Source: JBBATK01 sp040398805 (GTDB lineage: Bacteria > Bacteroidota > Ignavibacteria > Kapaibacteriales > NICIL-2). Taken from it: DNA of 64,000 nt. The translations under genes were made by a program, and so were the position numbers. This document shows, one piece after another, positions 44,538 through 52,913 of the stretch. The notes under the pieces were generated by a model. The model was given only the letters and a program-made list of their open reading frames with translations, did not search any database and was not told the DNA's origin. The first letter of the stretch is position 1. Each line of letters opens with the position of its first letter. The stretch is taken from contig JBBATK010000001.1 in the NCBI GenBank assembly GCA_040398805.1, positions 434,001 to 498,000 on the forward strand. Direction: 5' to 3'.

Positions 44538-44654
44538 GCACCTCTGGATCCCTGACGTTTTGTCACAAGGAACAATCCCCTGATACCGTGAGTGAGAACA
44601 ACGTCCATCCGTTCGCCGACTCGAGAGAACCATTCGTTGTTGGCCTCCTATAAC

Positions 44655-44670
44655 TGGCACACGTATTGCG
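44655..44670 (+). promoter_or_regulatory. Sigma-54 promoter of the flgFGAHI operon
   Basis: TGGCACACGTATTGCG has the invariant GG and GC dinucleotides ten bases apart and fits TGGCACG-N4-TTGC at every key position except the seventh base. The predicted transcription start is about 44681, 24 bases before the flgF ATG. An enhancer-binding activator would be needed; none is encoded in the window. Confidence 0.85.
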
Positions 44671-44704
44671 CGTGAACATCGGATTCTACTTATCAGGAAG
44701 ATCG

Positions 44705-45481
44705 ATGGTCAAAGAACTCTATACGGCAGCCCTCGGCATGATTCCCCAGCAGACCAGACTGGAGATGACCGCGAACAACATCGCCAATGCCAACAGTGTG
44801 GGCTATAAACGTGTTGCTGTGTTCGAGCAGTCGCTCATCGAGGCACGTCAGAACATGTTATACAACAAGGGCGAAGCCGAGCAAAGCGATTCGCCGCTCG
44901 ACCAATACACGGACTTCACGCCCGGTTCCCTGCAGCGCACGGACAACCCGTTGGACCTCTCGATGGATAAGGAGGGCTTCTTCGTCCTTCAGGATGACGA
45001 CGGAAACGAAAGCTACACGCGGACGGGACAGTTCCAGATCGACGAGAACGGCATGATCGTCTCCGACTCCGGCAAGTACCTGGTGGGCGATCGTGGTGCC
45101 ATCCGTATCGACGCGGCTCGCATGAGCCAAGGGTTGATGAGCGACCGCAAAGCGGTAAGCATCCGCATATCCCCCAACGGCGAGCTCTTCGCCAACGATC
45201 AGTTCGTCAGTCGCGTGCAAGCCATGCGGGTCGAGAATCCTCAGACATTGCTTCGTACCTCAGGTATGGAGTTCACGTCCACCGACGAGACCGTCGTCGC
45301 GACCATTCCCCAGGAAGACGTCACCATCAAGCAAGGATATCTGGAAACCTCCAATGTGAACATCATCACGGAGATGATCGCCATGATCCAACTGCAGCGA
45401 TCCTTCGAAATGGGACAGAAAGTGATAACGACGAACGACGGGACATTGGAACGCAGCATCGACATGGGACGTTTCATGTAA
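44705..45481 (+). CDS. flgF: Flagellar proximal-rod protein FlgF
   Basis: The 258-residue protein has the N-terminal rod motif RLEMTANNIANANSVGYKR and the C-terminal ETSNVNIITEMIAMIQLQRSFEMG (cited as two parts), which pair in the rod/hook family. It is shorter than hook protein FlgE and lacks the fuller FlgG signature of the next gene, so FlgF is the best call. The ATG at 44705 has AGGAAG just upstream; an earlier TTG lies inside the sigma-54 promoter. It is the first gene of a five-gene run. Confidence 0.88.
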   Translation: MVKELYTAALGMIPQQTRLEMTANNIANANSVGYKRVAVFEQSLIEARQNMLYNKGEAEQSDSPLDQYTDFTPGSLQRTDNPLDLSMDKEGFFVLQDDDGNESYTRTGQFQIDENGMIVSDSGKYLVGDRGAIRIDAARMSQGLMSDRKAVSIRISPNGELFANDQFVSRVQAMRVENPQTLLRTSGMEFTSTDETVVATIPQEDVTIKQGYLETSNVNIITEMIAMIQLQRSFEMGQKVITTNDGTLERSIDMGRFM

Positions 45482-45567
45482 TGCCGAGCGCTACGGTCCG
45501 CATGACCGACACATAACGGAACTTCACACGCACCAAACACCATTGCAACACAGGAAAGAGGACGACC

Positions 45568-46359
45568 ATGGATAAAACACTTACGACGGCAGCAACCGGA
45601 CTCAGCGCGCAGCAGCGCTACATAGAAATCATCTCGAACAACCTTGCGAACGTGAATACGACGGGATTCAAAAAGGTACGTCCCGAGTTCCAAGACTTGC
45701 TCTATGAAACGATCAAGCCGTATGGCAACACGCAGATGTCCAACGGTCTCCCCTTGAACGAGGTGCAGATCGGTAGCGGTACGGAGCTGGTCGCCACGAC
45801 GAAGCAGTTCTCTCAAGGAACGCTGACAGCTACCGGGAATAACATGGACATGGCAATCTCCGGCGAGGGTTTCTTTCAAGTCCGAAAGCCGGATAACACC
45901 ATCGGATACACCCGCGACGGATCCTTCACCGTGGACCGCAACGGCAGCATGGTGACGTCGCAAGGCTATCTGCTGGATCCCGAGATACGGGTACCGGACA
46001 ATGTCACCGATTTGCGGATCACGAGGGATGGCGTCGTTCTGGCGAAGGATGCTGCAGACATCATGACGGAACGTGAACTCGGACGTATCCAACTGGCGCG
46101 GTTCGTGAACCCTGCGGGACTCAGCGCACAAGGTGATAACCTGTACCTCCCCACGACGGCGTCCGGAGAGCCCATCTTGGAGACACCCGGAACGAACAAC
46201 ACGGGCGAGGTGATTCAAGGACAATTGGAGTCGTCGAACGTGGACCTCGTCACCGAGATGGTGAACATGATCGTTGCGCAGCGTGCCTACGAAATCAACT
46301 CGAAGTCCGTGAAAACGGCCGACGATATCATGTCCACCGCGGTCAATCTCAAACGATAA
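45568..46359 (+). CDS. flgG: Flagellar distal-rod protein FlgG
   Basis: The 263-residue protein is a standard FlgG: MDKTLTTAATGLSAQQRYIE, then ISNNLANVNTTGFKKVRPEF, GEGFFQVRKPDNTIGYTRDG in the middle, and the C-terminal QGQLESSNVDLVTEMVNMI. It forms the distal rod that passes through the P and L rings. AGGAAAGAGG lies 7 bases before the ATG. It is 86 bases after flgF and 17 bases before flgA. Confidence 0.96.
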   Translation: MDKTLTTAATGLSAQQRYIEIISNNLANVNTTGFKKVRPEFQDLLYETIKPYGNTQMSNGLPLNEVQIGSGTELVATTKQFSQGTLTATGNNMDMAISGEGFFQVRKPDNTIGYTRDGSFTVDRNGSMVTSQGYLLDPEIRVPDNVTDLRITRDGVVLAKDAADIMTERELGRIQLARFVNPAGLSAQGDNLYLPTTASGEPILETPGTNNTGEVIQGQLESSNVDLVTEMVNMIVAQRAYEINSKSVKTADDIMSTAVNLKR

Positions 46360-46376
46360 TCTCCAACACAGAACCT

Positions 46377-47099
46377 ATGAAATCCATTAGATCGATCGTC
46401 CTTCCCGCGCTCATCGTTCTGCTCATGTCCGCAGACGTGCTCTGTGCGACCTCTGCGCCGAAAGGTGGCGTCTCGCGGTTCAGCGCAAAGTCTCTGCGTT
46501 CCGCGGTCGAGCGGTTCCTTCGTGCCAGACTCGAGAGCACCGATACGTTCAGCGTCGGTGAAAACGTCATGGACCAAGTGTTCGACGAACCGGGAATCAC
46601 CGCCCGCTGCGACGCCACCGCGGAATCGTTACGCGGCACGACGCGCATCCCGATCGTGTTCCTGAAGGATGATGAGCCGGTCCGACGCGTCTACGTGCCG
46701 GCACGGATCACGCGCATGCGCAAGGTACCTGTGCTCACCCGCTCCATCCGCAAGGGCGATGTCCTTCAAGAGTCGGACGTCCAAGAACAGCTTGTCGATG
46801 TCACCTATCTCAATGGCGAAAGCGCGACGAGCTATGTGGGTAAGAGATCGAACTTCGCACTTGGTAAAGGAAGCGTCATCACAAGCGACCATCTGGTTTC
46901 CGCCAGCGGCATCCAGCGTGGCGACGTCGTCACGCTCAACGTCGTCTCCGGCAGTGTGGTCATCCGCACAGTCGGCATAGCACTCGATGACGCCGCAACA
47001 GGTCAGGCTGTGCGGGTGCGTCGTCAGGACTCGTCGGTCGTGCTCACCGGAACCGCGGCGGAAAACAAGACCGTGACGCTGTCACTGGCTCAATCATAA
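46377..47099 (+). CDS. flgA: Flagellar P-ring assembly chaperone FlgA
   Basis: The 240-residue protein has a signal peptide (MKSIRSIVLPALIVLLMSADVLCA) and a C-terminal SAF-type domain: VPVLTRSIRKGDVLQESDVQ, VGKRSNFALGKGSVITSDHL and GQAVRVRRQDSSVVLTGTA, as in FlgA. It acts in the periplasm to help FlgI build the P ring. The N-terminal half is divergent, as is common for this family. Confidence 0.92.
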   Translation: MKSIRSIVLPALIVLLMSADVLCATSAPKGGVSRFSAKSLRSAVERFLRARLESTDTFSVGENVMDQVFDEPGITARCDATAESLRGTTRIPIVFLKDDEPVRRVYVPARITRMRKVPVLTRSIRKGDVLQESDVQEQLVDVTYLNGESATSYVGKRSNFALGKGSVITSDHLVSASGIQRGDVVTLNVVSGSVVIRTVGIALDDAATGQAVRVRRQDSSVVLTGTAAENKTVTLSLAQS

Positions 47100-47130
47100 C
47101 GACATCATCGACACCGTATCAGAAATCATC

Positions 47131-47700
47131 ATGAAAACAATCCTCTTCCTCTTGACTCTCGCACTTCTCTCGCCATCGAGCCACGCTCAGATCGGTGAAG
47201 CGGCGACGCGTTCCATGTTCGGTGATGTCCGAGCGATGCGCAAAGGCGACGTGGTGACGATCCTCATCATCGAGGACGTGCAGGCCGACAACACGGCGCG
47301 GACAGGCAGTTCGTCGAGCACGAACCTCTCCGCCGGCGTCAGCGGTTCGGTGAACAGCAATCAAGCCACGGTAAACGGTTCCATCAGCACGGGCAATGCC
47401 TTCAGCGGCCAGGGTCAATCGGGCCGATCGGAAAGCGTGAAGGCGCGCCTCACGGCACGTATCGTCGATGCGGAGAATCCGAGCGCCATGCGCGTGGAAG
47501 GAAAACGTACCGTCACCATCAACGGCGAAACCCAGATCATCACGCTCACCGGACTGGTACGATATATCGATATCCAGACGGATAACACCGTGTACTCGTA
47601 CAACGTGGCCGACCTCACCCTTTCGTACAATGGCGACGGTCCGATCACGAAAGCACAGCAGCCGGGCATGTTCACGAAATTCCTTCGCTTCCTTTTCTAA
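47131..47700 (+). CDS. flgH: Flagellar L-ring protein FlgH (without lipobox)
   Basis: The 189-residue protein has the FlgH core: RKGDVVTILIIEDVQADNTA, a Gly/Ser/Asn-rich middle, then ARIVDAENPSAMRVEGKRT and ETQIITLTGLVRYIDIQTDN with YNVADLTLSYNGDGPI near the end. It forms the outer-membrane L ring. Unlike classical FlgH it has no cysteine at all; the signal peptide ends SSHA before Q, a signal peptidase I site. The protein is somewhat shorter than enteric FlgH (about 230). Confidence 0.92.
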   Translation: MKTILFLLTLALLSPSSHAQIGEAATRSMFGDVRAMRKGDVVTILIIEDVQADNTARTGSSSSTNLSAGVSGSVNSNQATVNGSISTGNAFSGQGQSGRSESVKARLTARIVDAENPSAMRVEGKRTVTINGETQIITLTGLVRYIDIQTDNTVYSYNVADLTLSYNGDGPITKAQQPGMFTKFLRFLF

Positions 47701-47718
47701 GAACGAACGGTCAACCCC

Positions 47719-48849
47719 ATGAAAACCATCTCCATCCGACTCTCGCACATGAAACATCTTCGAACCCTCGTCCTCGTCGCTTCGCTTCTTTGGACCAGCA
47801 CGGTATCCGCAACACGCATCAAGGATGTGGCAACGATCGAGGGATCCACTGGTATCCAAGTGGTCGGCTACGGACTCGTCACAGGATTGAGTCAGACCGG
47901 CGATTCCCAACGATCAGGCTTCGCCGTCCAGTCCGTCGTCAACATGCTTCGACGTTTCGGGATAACACCCAAGGACGTGAATCTTCGCACGCGGAACGTT
48001 GCCGCGGTCATGGTCACAGCCACTATTCCCGTGTTCATGAAGAAAGGTTCGAAGATCGACGTTCAAGTTTCCAGCACCGGCGATGCGGAGTCGCTTCAAG
48101 GCGGCGTCCTGCTCATGACTCCCCTGCAATCCGCCGATGGCACCTTCTACGGCTTCGCGCAAGGTGGCATCAGCGCCGGAGGCTACGATATCCGATCTCT
48201 CGGTTCGCGCTCCGCGCGCAACCCCACGACCACCGGTCGTGTGCCTTCGGGAGCCATCCTGGAAAAGAATGTGGACGCGACCATCGTGCGCGACAATCAG
48301 GTGCGGGTGATCCTTCGTGAACCCGACTTCACCACGGCTACTCGCGTCACCGCCGCCATCAATCGCTTGGAGAACCTTGCCAACGCAGCACAGACCGTCG
48401 ATGCGGCTACCGTGGCTGTGGCTGTTCCTGCAGGAGCGACACCGAACCAGATCATGGAGCTGGTCGCAAAAATCGAATCGGCACCGGTGAGCGTGGATGT
48501 AGCTGGTAGGGTGGTCATCAATGAGCGGACCGGAACCGTGGTCGTAGGAGGCAATGTGCAACTGCTCCCGGCGGTCGTCGCTCATGGCGGACTGGAGATC
48601 CAGGTGCAGCGGAACGTCGTCCTGTCGCAGCCCGCTCCCTTCAGCCAAGGCGTCTCGCAACGAGCCGAAGTAGCCAATGTGAATGCTCAAGAAGAACGTA
48701 CTCCCCCTGTGCTCCTCCCCGCGTCCTCGACCGTGGAAGAGGTGGCCAAGGCACTGACACAACTGAAAGTGAGTCCTCGTGACCTTATCGCCATCTTTCA
48801 GGCGCTCAAGGAGGCCGGATCGCTGCAAGGTGAACTGGTCGTTCAATAA
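47719..48849 (+). CDS. flgI: Flagellar P-ring protein FlgI
   Basis: The 376-residue protein matches FlgI: RIKDVATIEGSTGIQVVGYG after the signal peptide, GLVTGLSQTGDSQRSGFAVQ, MVTATIPVFMKKGSKIDVQV, and VVINERTGTVVVGGNVQLLP later. The C-terminal VEEVAKALTQLKVSPRDLIA is also typical. It builds the periplasmic P ring around the rod. Start codons at 47719 and 47749 are both possible; the second gives a more compact signal peptide. It ends the first flagellar run. Confidence 0.95.
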   Translation: MKTISIRLSHMKHLRTLVLVASLLWTSTVSATRIKDVATIEGSTGIQVVGYGLVTGLSQTGDSQRSGFAVQSVVNMLRRFGITPKDVNLRTRNVAAVMVTATIPVFMKKGSKIDVQVSSTGDAESLQGGVLLMTPLQSADGTFYGFAQGGISAGGYDIRSLGSRSARNPTTTGRVPSGAILEKNVDATIVRDNQVRVILREPDFTTATRVTAAINRLENLANAAQTVDAATVAVAVPAGATPNQIMELVAKIESAPVSVDVAGRVVINERTGTVVVGGNVQLLPAVVAHGGLEIQVQRNVVLSQPAPFSQGVSQRAEVANVNAQEERTPPVLLPASSTVEEVAKALTQLKVSPRDLIAIFQALKEAGSLQGELVVQ

Positions 48850-48893
48850 CGTCAGGTCGGTATCTCACTCTCTGCTACGACGCAGGATGCGCT

Positions 48894-48909
48894 TGGCAGG
48901 GTTATTGCA
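48894..48909 (+). promoter_or_regulatory. Sigma-54 promoter of the flgJNKL operon
   Basis: TGGCAGGGTTATTGCA fits the -24/-12 consensus with GG and GC ten bases apart. The predicted start is near 48920, 20 bases before the flgJ ATG. It lies in the 90-base space after flgI. Confidence 0.87.
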
Positions 48910-48939
48910 GGGAAATTCAGAGAACACAGGTAAACGGTC

Positions 48940-49929
48940 ATGGACGACAGTGTAGCATCACTTCCGATGCAAACGAACATAGCACTTCAATCAGCGCGCT
49001 TGGACGCACTGCAACGGCGCACGGATGCGCAAGAGTCAGCTACTACCACCCTTTCCCCCGAGAAGCGTGCGGAGTATGCAAAAGCGGCGCGCGGATTTGA
49101 ATCGATGTTCGTCCATGAAATGTATAAGACCATGCGTCAGTCCATGCTCACGCACGACGAAGACGCCGATGGCGATGGATCGCTCGGTTTCGGTAACGAT
49201 ACCTTGGAAGGTTTCACCGATTTGCAGTTCGCCGATTATGTCTCGCAGAACGGACGCGGGATGGGACTGGCCGAAATGATGTACCGTCATCTCAGCGGTG
49301 GCGAGTCTCTACCCTCGACCATCACCCAACAACCTCGCCCGATAACCGGCGTGCCGACACCCGCACGGATGTCGCGCACCATATCGGCTGATCGCATCCC
49401 CACGGTTGACGATTCGACGGTTGCCGCAGGTAACCGCTCCTCCACCAGTTCTTCCACCGGCTCCTTTCTCGATGATATCAATACCATGAGACCGGCCGGC
49501 GGATTCCTTGATCGGATGAATAAGCGCCTGGCGTCCTACGAAGGACACATCGCTGCGGCATCGAGTGAGTTCAACGTGCCGCCCTCGCTTATCAAGGCCA
49601 TCATCACAGCGGAGTCTGCCGGTAACCCCCATGCCGTGTCGCCCGTCGGCGCAAAAGGCCTGATGCAGCTCATGGACGGGACCGCAAAGGACGTCGATGT
49701 AAAGAACGTGTTCAATCCGCAGGAGAACATCAAAGGCGGAACCCGATACATCGCCCGGATGATCAAGAGCTTCGGCTCGCTGGAGCATGCGGTGGCGGCA
49801 TACAACGCCGGACCCGGGAACGTGCAGAAGCATGGCGGCATTCCCCCCTTCGCCGAGACCAAAGCCTATGTGCGCAAAGTGGTTCGGTACATGAATGAAT
49901 ACAAAGCACTGGAACAACAGTCATCATGA
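48940..49929 (+). CDS. flgJ: FlgJ-like rod-binding protein with C-terminal lytic transglycosylase (SLT) domain
   Basis: The 329-residue protein has an N-terminal rod-binding domain (about residues 45-115: ARGFESMFVHEMYKTMRQSM, DLQFADYVSQNGRGMGLAEM). A Ser/Thr/Pro-rich linker follows to residue 185. The C-terminal SLT domain has the catalytic glutamate in KAIITAESAGNPHA, then GAKGLMQLM and AVAAYNAGPGNVQKHGG. It would cap the growing rod and open peptidoglycan for it. In enteric bacteria the second domain is a GH73 glucosaminidase; here a different enzyme class fills that place. Its stop overlaps the next ATG by 4 bases. Confidence 0.88.
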   Translation: MDDSVASLPMQTNIALQSARLDALQRRTDAQESATTTLSPEKRAEYAKAARGFESMFVHEMYKTMRQSMLTHDEDADGDGSLGFGNDTLEGFTDLQFADYVSQNGRGMGLAEMMYRHLSGGESLPSTITQQPRPITGVPTPARMSRTISADRIPTVDDSTVAAGNRSSTSSSTGSFLDDINTMRPAGGFLDRMNKRLASYEGHIAAASSEFNVPPSLIKAIITAESAGNPHAVSPVGAKGLMQLMDGTAKDVDVKNVFNPQENIKGGTRYIARMIKSFGSLEHAVAAYNAGPGNVQKHGGIPPFAETKAYVRKVVRYMNEYKALEQQSS

Positions 49930-50417
49930 TGAATACACCGTCAACAACACAAAGTTCCGGCATGGAACTGACCGAGATCTTCTACACCGAACTCTTCGGA
50001 CTCCTCGCGGAAGAGCACCAGATACTCGAGTCCGTGCTGGATCTGGCCACCCGCCAACAGCAGGCGCTCATCCACTTCGACTCGGAAGCCATCGAATCCA
50101 TGGTGACGCAGCACGGAACCCATGTGCAAAACATCGACGCACATGAGCAACGTCGACTCCGTCTGCTCTCTGCCACCTTTCAGATTCCTTTGGACCAAGC
50201 GCGTCGCATGAGCCTTCGGGACCTGGCATCGATCGTCGACCCCCTCCACGCGGAAGAACTGCTTGCCGTGCGGACTGCCATGAACGCTGTCAGCGAAAAG
50301 ATTCAATTCGTCAACAGTGTGAACCGCGTGCTCGCGTTGCGCGGACGGAACAGCGTCCGTGAGACCCTCGAACATGTGCGCTCGCGCAATGCTCACGTCA
50401 TCAACGCATCGCTGTAA
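49926..50417 (+). CDS. flgN: FlgN-family flagellar chaperone
   Basis: The 163-residue protein is almost all helix, with an N-terminal heptad-rich stretch (LFGLLAEEHQILESVLDLAT) and a C-terminal INSVN-type helix near residue 130 (KIQFVNSVNRVLALRG). Size, coiled-coil layout and position directly before flgK match FlgN, the chaperone that keeps FlgK and FlgL export-ready. The family is poorly conserved, so the call leans on context. It overlaps flgJ by 4 bases and lies 27 bases before flgK. Confidence 0.75.
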   Translation: MMNTPSTTQSSGMELTEIFYTELFGLLAEEHQILESVLDLATRQQQALIHFDSEAIESMVTQHGTHVQNIDAHEQRRLRLLSATFQIPLDQARRMSLRDLASIVDPLHAEELLAVRTAMNAVSEKIQFVNSVNRVLALRGRNSVRETLEHVRSRNAHVINASL

Positions 50418-50444
50418 GAAATCCATCACCGAGAGAACCATCGT

Positions 50445-51884
50445 ATGTTGTCATCGCTTGAAATCAGCAGTCGCGCATTGAAAGCCCAACAGCTTGGCCT
50501 GGAGATCACGAGCAATAACATTGCGAACGTGAACACTCCCGGATACACGCGCCAGGCACCGATTCTTTCGGAGACGGATCCGCGTTCCGTCATGAAGGTA
50601 TCTATCGGAACCGGTACCGTGATCAGCAGTCTGAAGAACTTCCGCGACGAGAACCTCGATCGCGAGCTCCGCAATGCCCTTTCCCGCCAAAGCGGCTTCG
50701 CGTACGACGGAAAGATCTATCAGCAGGTGCAGACCGCCATTCAGGAACCGAGCGACTATGGTCTGGATTCGACCCTCGACAAGTTCTTCCAAAGCGTCGA
50801 ACAGTTGAGCAACAAGCCCGATGACGTCTCGCTCCGCTCGAATCTCATCGCCAAGGCGAAGTCGCTGACCGGTGCCTTCAACACCGTCGGTCAGAACCTT
50901 CAGGATGTTCGACAACAAGTGTACGGTCAGCTCGAGGCGAACGTTTCCGCAACGAATCGCCTGCTTTCGGGAATAGCGGATGTGAACGCCGCCATCTCCA
51001 CGGCTTCCAACGGTTCGGAATCGACCTCCAACGTCCTGGTCGATAAACAGAATGTCCTCATCGAAGAACTATCCAAGCTCGGCAACGTCACCGTCCAACG
51101 CATGCCCACGGGCGCTGTCATGGTCTCCCTGAACGGGTTGATTGTCGTGAACAACGGCGACAAGATGACCATGAGTCTTAATCGTTCGATGGATCCTCTG
51201 ACGGGAGAAGTATCGGCTCAGATCAACATCCTTGATCCCGGAAAGAACATTGTCGGATCCTTCAAGCCGGCCATCGGTGAAATGGCTTCGCAATTGAAGC
51301 TGTACAATGTGACGCTGGATGACCGTGAACTCTCAAGCGCTTTCTCGCTTCCGCGGAACCTGAACGATCTTGCGCGCGGCTTCGCCGATGCGGTGAACGC
51401 CGTCAGCGCGCGCGGCTACGGACTGGGCGATCCCGCGGGTCCGGCTCCAGGACGTCCGTTCTTCACCTCATCCGATATCGGTGACATCACTTCGATCTCC
51501 ATCCAAGTGAATCCTGAGCTCGCTGCCGATGTGCGGAAGATCCCGGCGGCCGCCGCTCCCCTTGCTCCAGGTGATAACACCATCATGCGCGCAATCGGTC
51601 AGCTTGTCAACGACACGAGCGTGATGGACGGATTGACAGGACGTGAATACTACGGCGCCACCCTCACGGAGTTATCGAACATCGGAGCCGAATCCGCCAG
51701 CGGACAGGCAGTCTCCGACGCAGCGGTACAGCAGATAAGCACCCAGCGCGAGAACATCACGGGCGTGAACATGGATGAGGAGGCCCTCAACATGATCAAA
51801 TACCAGCGGGCCTTCGAGGCGGCCGCGCGTATGGTGAACGCGACGTCGGACATGATGAAATCCATTATCAACCTTGGATCCTAA
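50445..51884 (+). CDS. flgK: Flagellar hook-associated protein FlgK (HAP1)
   Basis: The 479-residue protein starts with LEISSRALKAQQLGLEITSN, then NNIANVNTPGYTRQAPILSE, the FlgK signature. The C-terminal NMDEEALNMIKYQRAFEAAA and ARMVNATSDMMKSIINL segments pair with it. It forms the first ring of the hook-filament junction. The length is near the short end of the family. GAGAGAACC lies upstream of the ATG. Eight bases separate it from flgL. Confidence 0.96.
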   Translation: MLSSLEISSRALKAQQLGLEITSNNIANVNTPGYTRQAPILSETDPRSVMKVSIGTGTVISSLKNFRDENLDRELRNALSRQSGFAYDGKIYQQVQTAIQEPSDYGLDSTLDKFFQSVEQLSNKPDDVSLRSNLIAKAKSLTGAFNTVGQNLQDVRQQVYGQLEANVSATNRLLSGIADVNAAISTASNGSESTSNVLVDKQNVLIEELSKLGNVTVQRMPTGAVMVSLNGLIVVNNGDKMTMSLNRSMDPLTGEVSAQINILDPGKNIVGSFKPAIGEMASQLKLYNVTLDDRELSSAFSLPRNLNDLARGFADAVNAVSARGYGLGDPAGPAPGRPFFTSSDIGDITSISIQVNPELAADVRKIPAAAAPLAPGDNTIMRAIGQLVNDTSVMDGLTGREYYGATLTELSNIGAESASGQAVSDAAVQQISTQRENITGVNMDEEALNMIKYQRAFEAAARMVNATSDMMKSIINLGS

Positions 51885-51892
51885 GGAAAGCT

Positions 51893-52891
51893 ATGCGCAT
51901 CGCAACGAACTCCATGATAGGTCAGTATCTGAATACCATCAGTGAGCTTTCCGTGAGAAAGCAGAAGGAGAACGCCCGTTTGACAAGCGGACGTCAGATG
52001 ATCGACCTGAGCGACAACCCTGCCGCTGTGATGACGATGCAGTATTACAACGACAGTCTGCAGAAGACGCAGAACTATCTGGACAACATAGCCACGTCCG
52101 TCAACGAGATGACGAATACGCAAGGGGTACTGGAGCGTATTTCGAACGACCTGAACTCCGTCCGCGATACGGCCCTGCAGTCGTTGCAAGTGGACAATGC
52201 CGAATATCTGCCGTCGCTTGCTGCGAACATCCGCACCCGTCTGGAAAGCATGGTGGATGCGGCGAACACGACCTTCAACGGCATGTTCTCCTTGGCTGGT
52301 ACGAAGACGAGTGCCGATTCCCTTGTCCCCACTGCACCGGAAACGTCGCGCACCCCCTTCGAAATCGTCAAAGAAACGCCGACCGCCTCGAACCCATCAG
52401 GACTTCGCGTGACCTTCAAAGGAAACTTCGATCAGCGTCTTGCCAACGTCGGCAATCAATCCACCGAGCAGGTCAATATCGAAGCAAGCACCGTCTTCGG
52501 CGCCGACGGCATCGAGATGTTCCAGCAAGTGATCGACCTTTACAACAAGACCATGTACCGACCGGATGGCACACCACGAACCGGTACGACGTCCACACCT
52601 TCGCTCGATGAGCAAAGGAACATCCAGGATGGTATACGGAAGATCAGTAATGCCATCACGAAGGTGGATCTTGGAACCGCGTCGGTGGGATCACGGCAAG
52701 CCCGACTCCAAGCCATTCAGGAGCAGCTACAGGAAGACGTCACGCGTAAGAAAGACCTGCTCTCGAGCATTGAGGACACGGATGTGGCTAAGACGATCAT
52801 GAACATGAACAAGGAAGAGATGTCGCTGCAGTATGCTCTCCAGGTAGGCAGCAAGATGTTCTCCCGTTCGCTGCTCGACTTCCTCGGGTAA
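51893..52891 (+). CDS. flgL: Flagellar hook-associated protein FlgL (HAP3)
   Basis: The 332-residue protein is flagellin-like at both ends: MRIATNSMIGQYLNTISELS with LTSGRQMIDLSDNPAAVMTM near the N-terminus, and IEDTDVAKTIMNMNKEEMSL with the C-terminal SKMFSRSLLDFLG. A glycosylated-flagellin-type central region is absent, as expected for FlgL. It links FlgK to the filament. AAGGAAAG lies just before the ATG. It ends the flagellar block; the next gene converges 22 bases away. Confidence 0.93.
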   Translation: MRIATNSMIGQYLNTISELSVRKQKENARLTSGRQMIDLSDNPAAVMTMQYYNDSLQKTQNYLDNIATSVNEMTNTQGVLERISNDLNSVRDTALQSLQVDNAEYLPSLAANIRTRLESMVDAANTTFNGMFSLAGTKTSADSLVPTAPETSRTPFEIVKETPTASNPSGLRVTFKGNFDQRLANVGNQSTEQVNIEASTVFGADGIEMFQQVIDLYNKTMYRPDGTPRTGTTSTPSLDEQRNIQDGIRKISNAITKVDLGTASVGSRQARLQAIQEQLQEDVTRKKDLLSSIEDTDVAKTIMNMNKEEMSLQYALQVGSKMFSRSLLDFLG

Positions 52892-52913
52892 GCACGAAAG
52901 CCCCGAAACGTCG

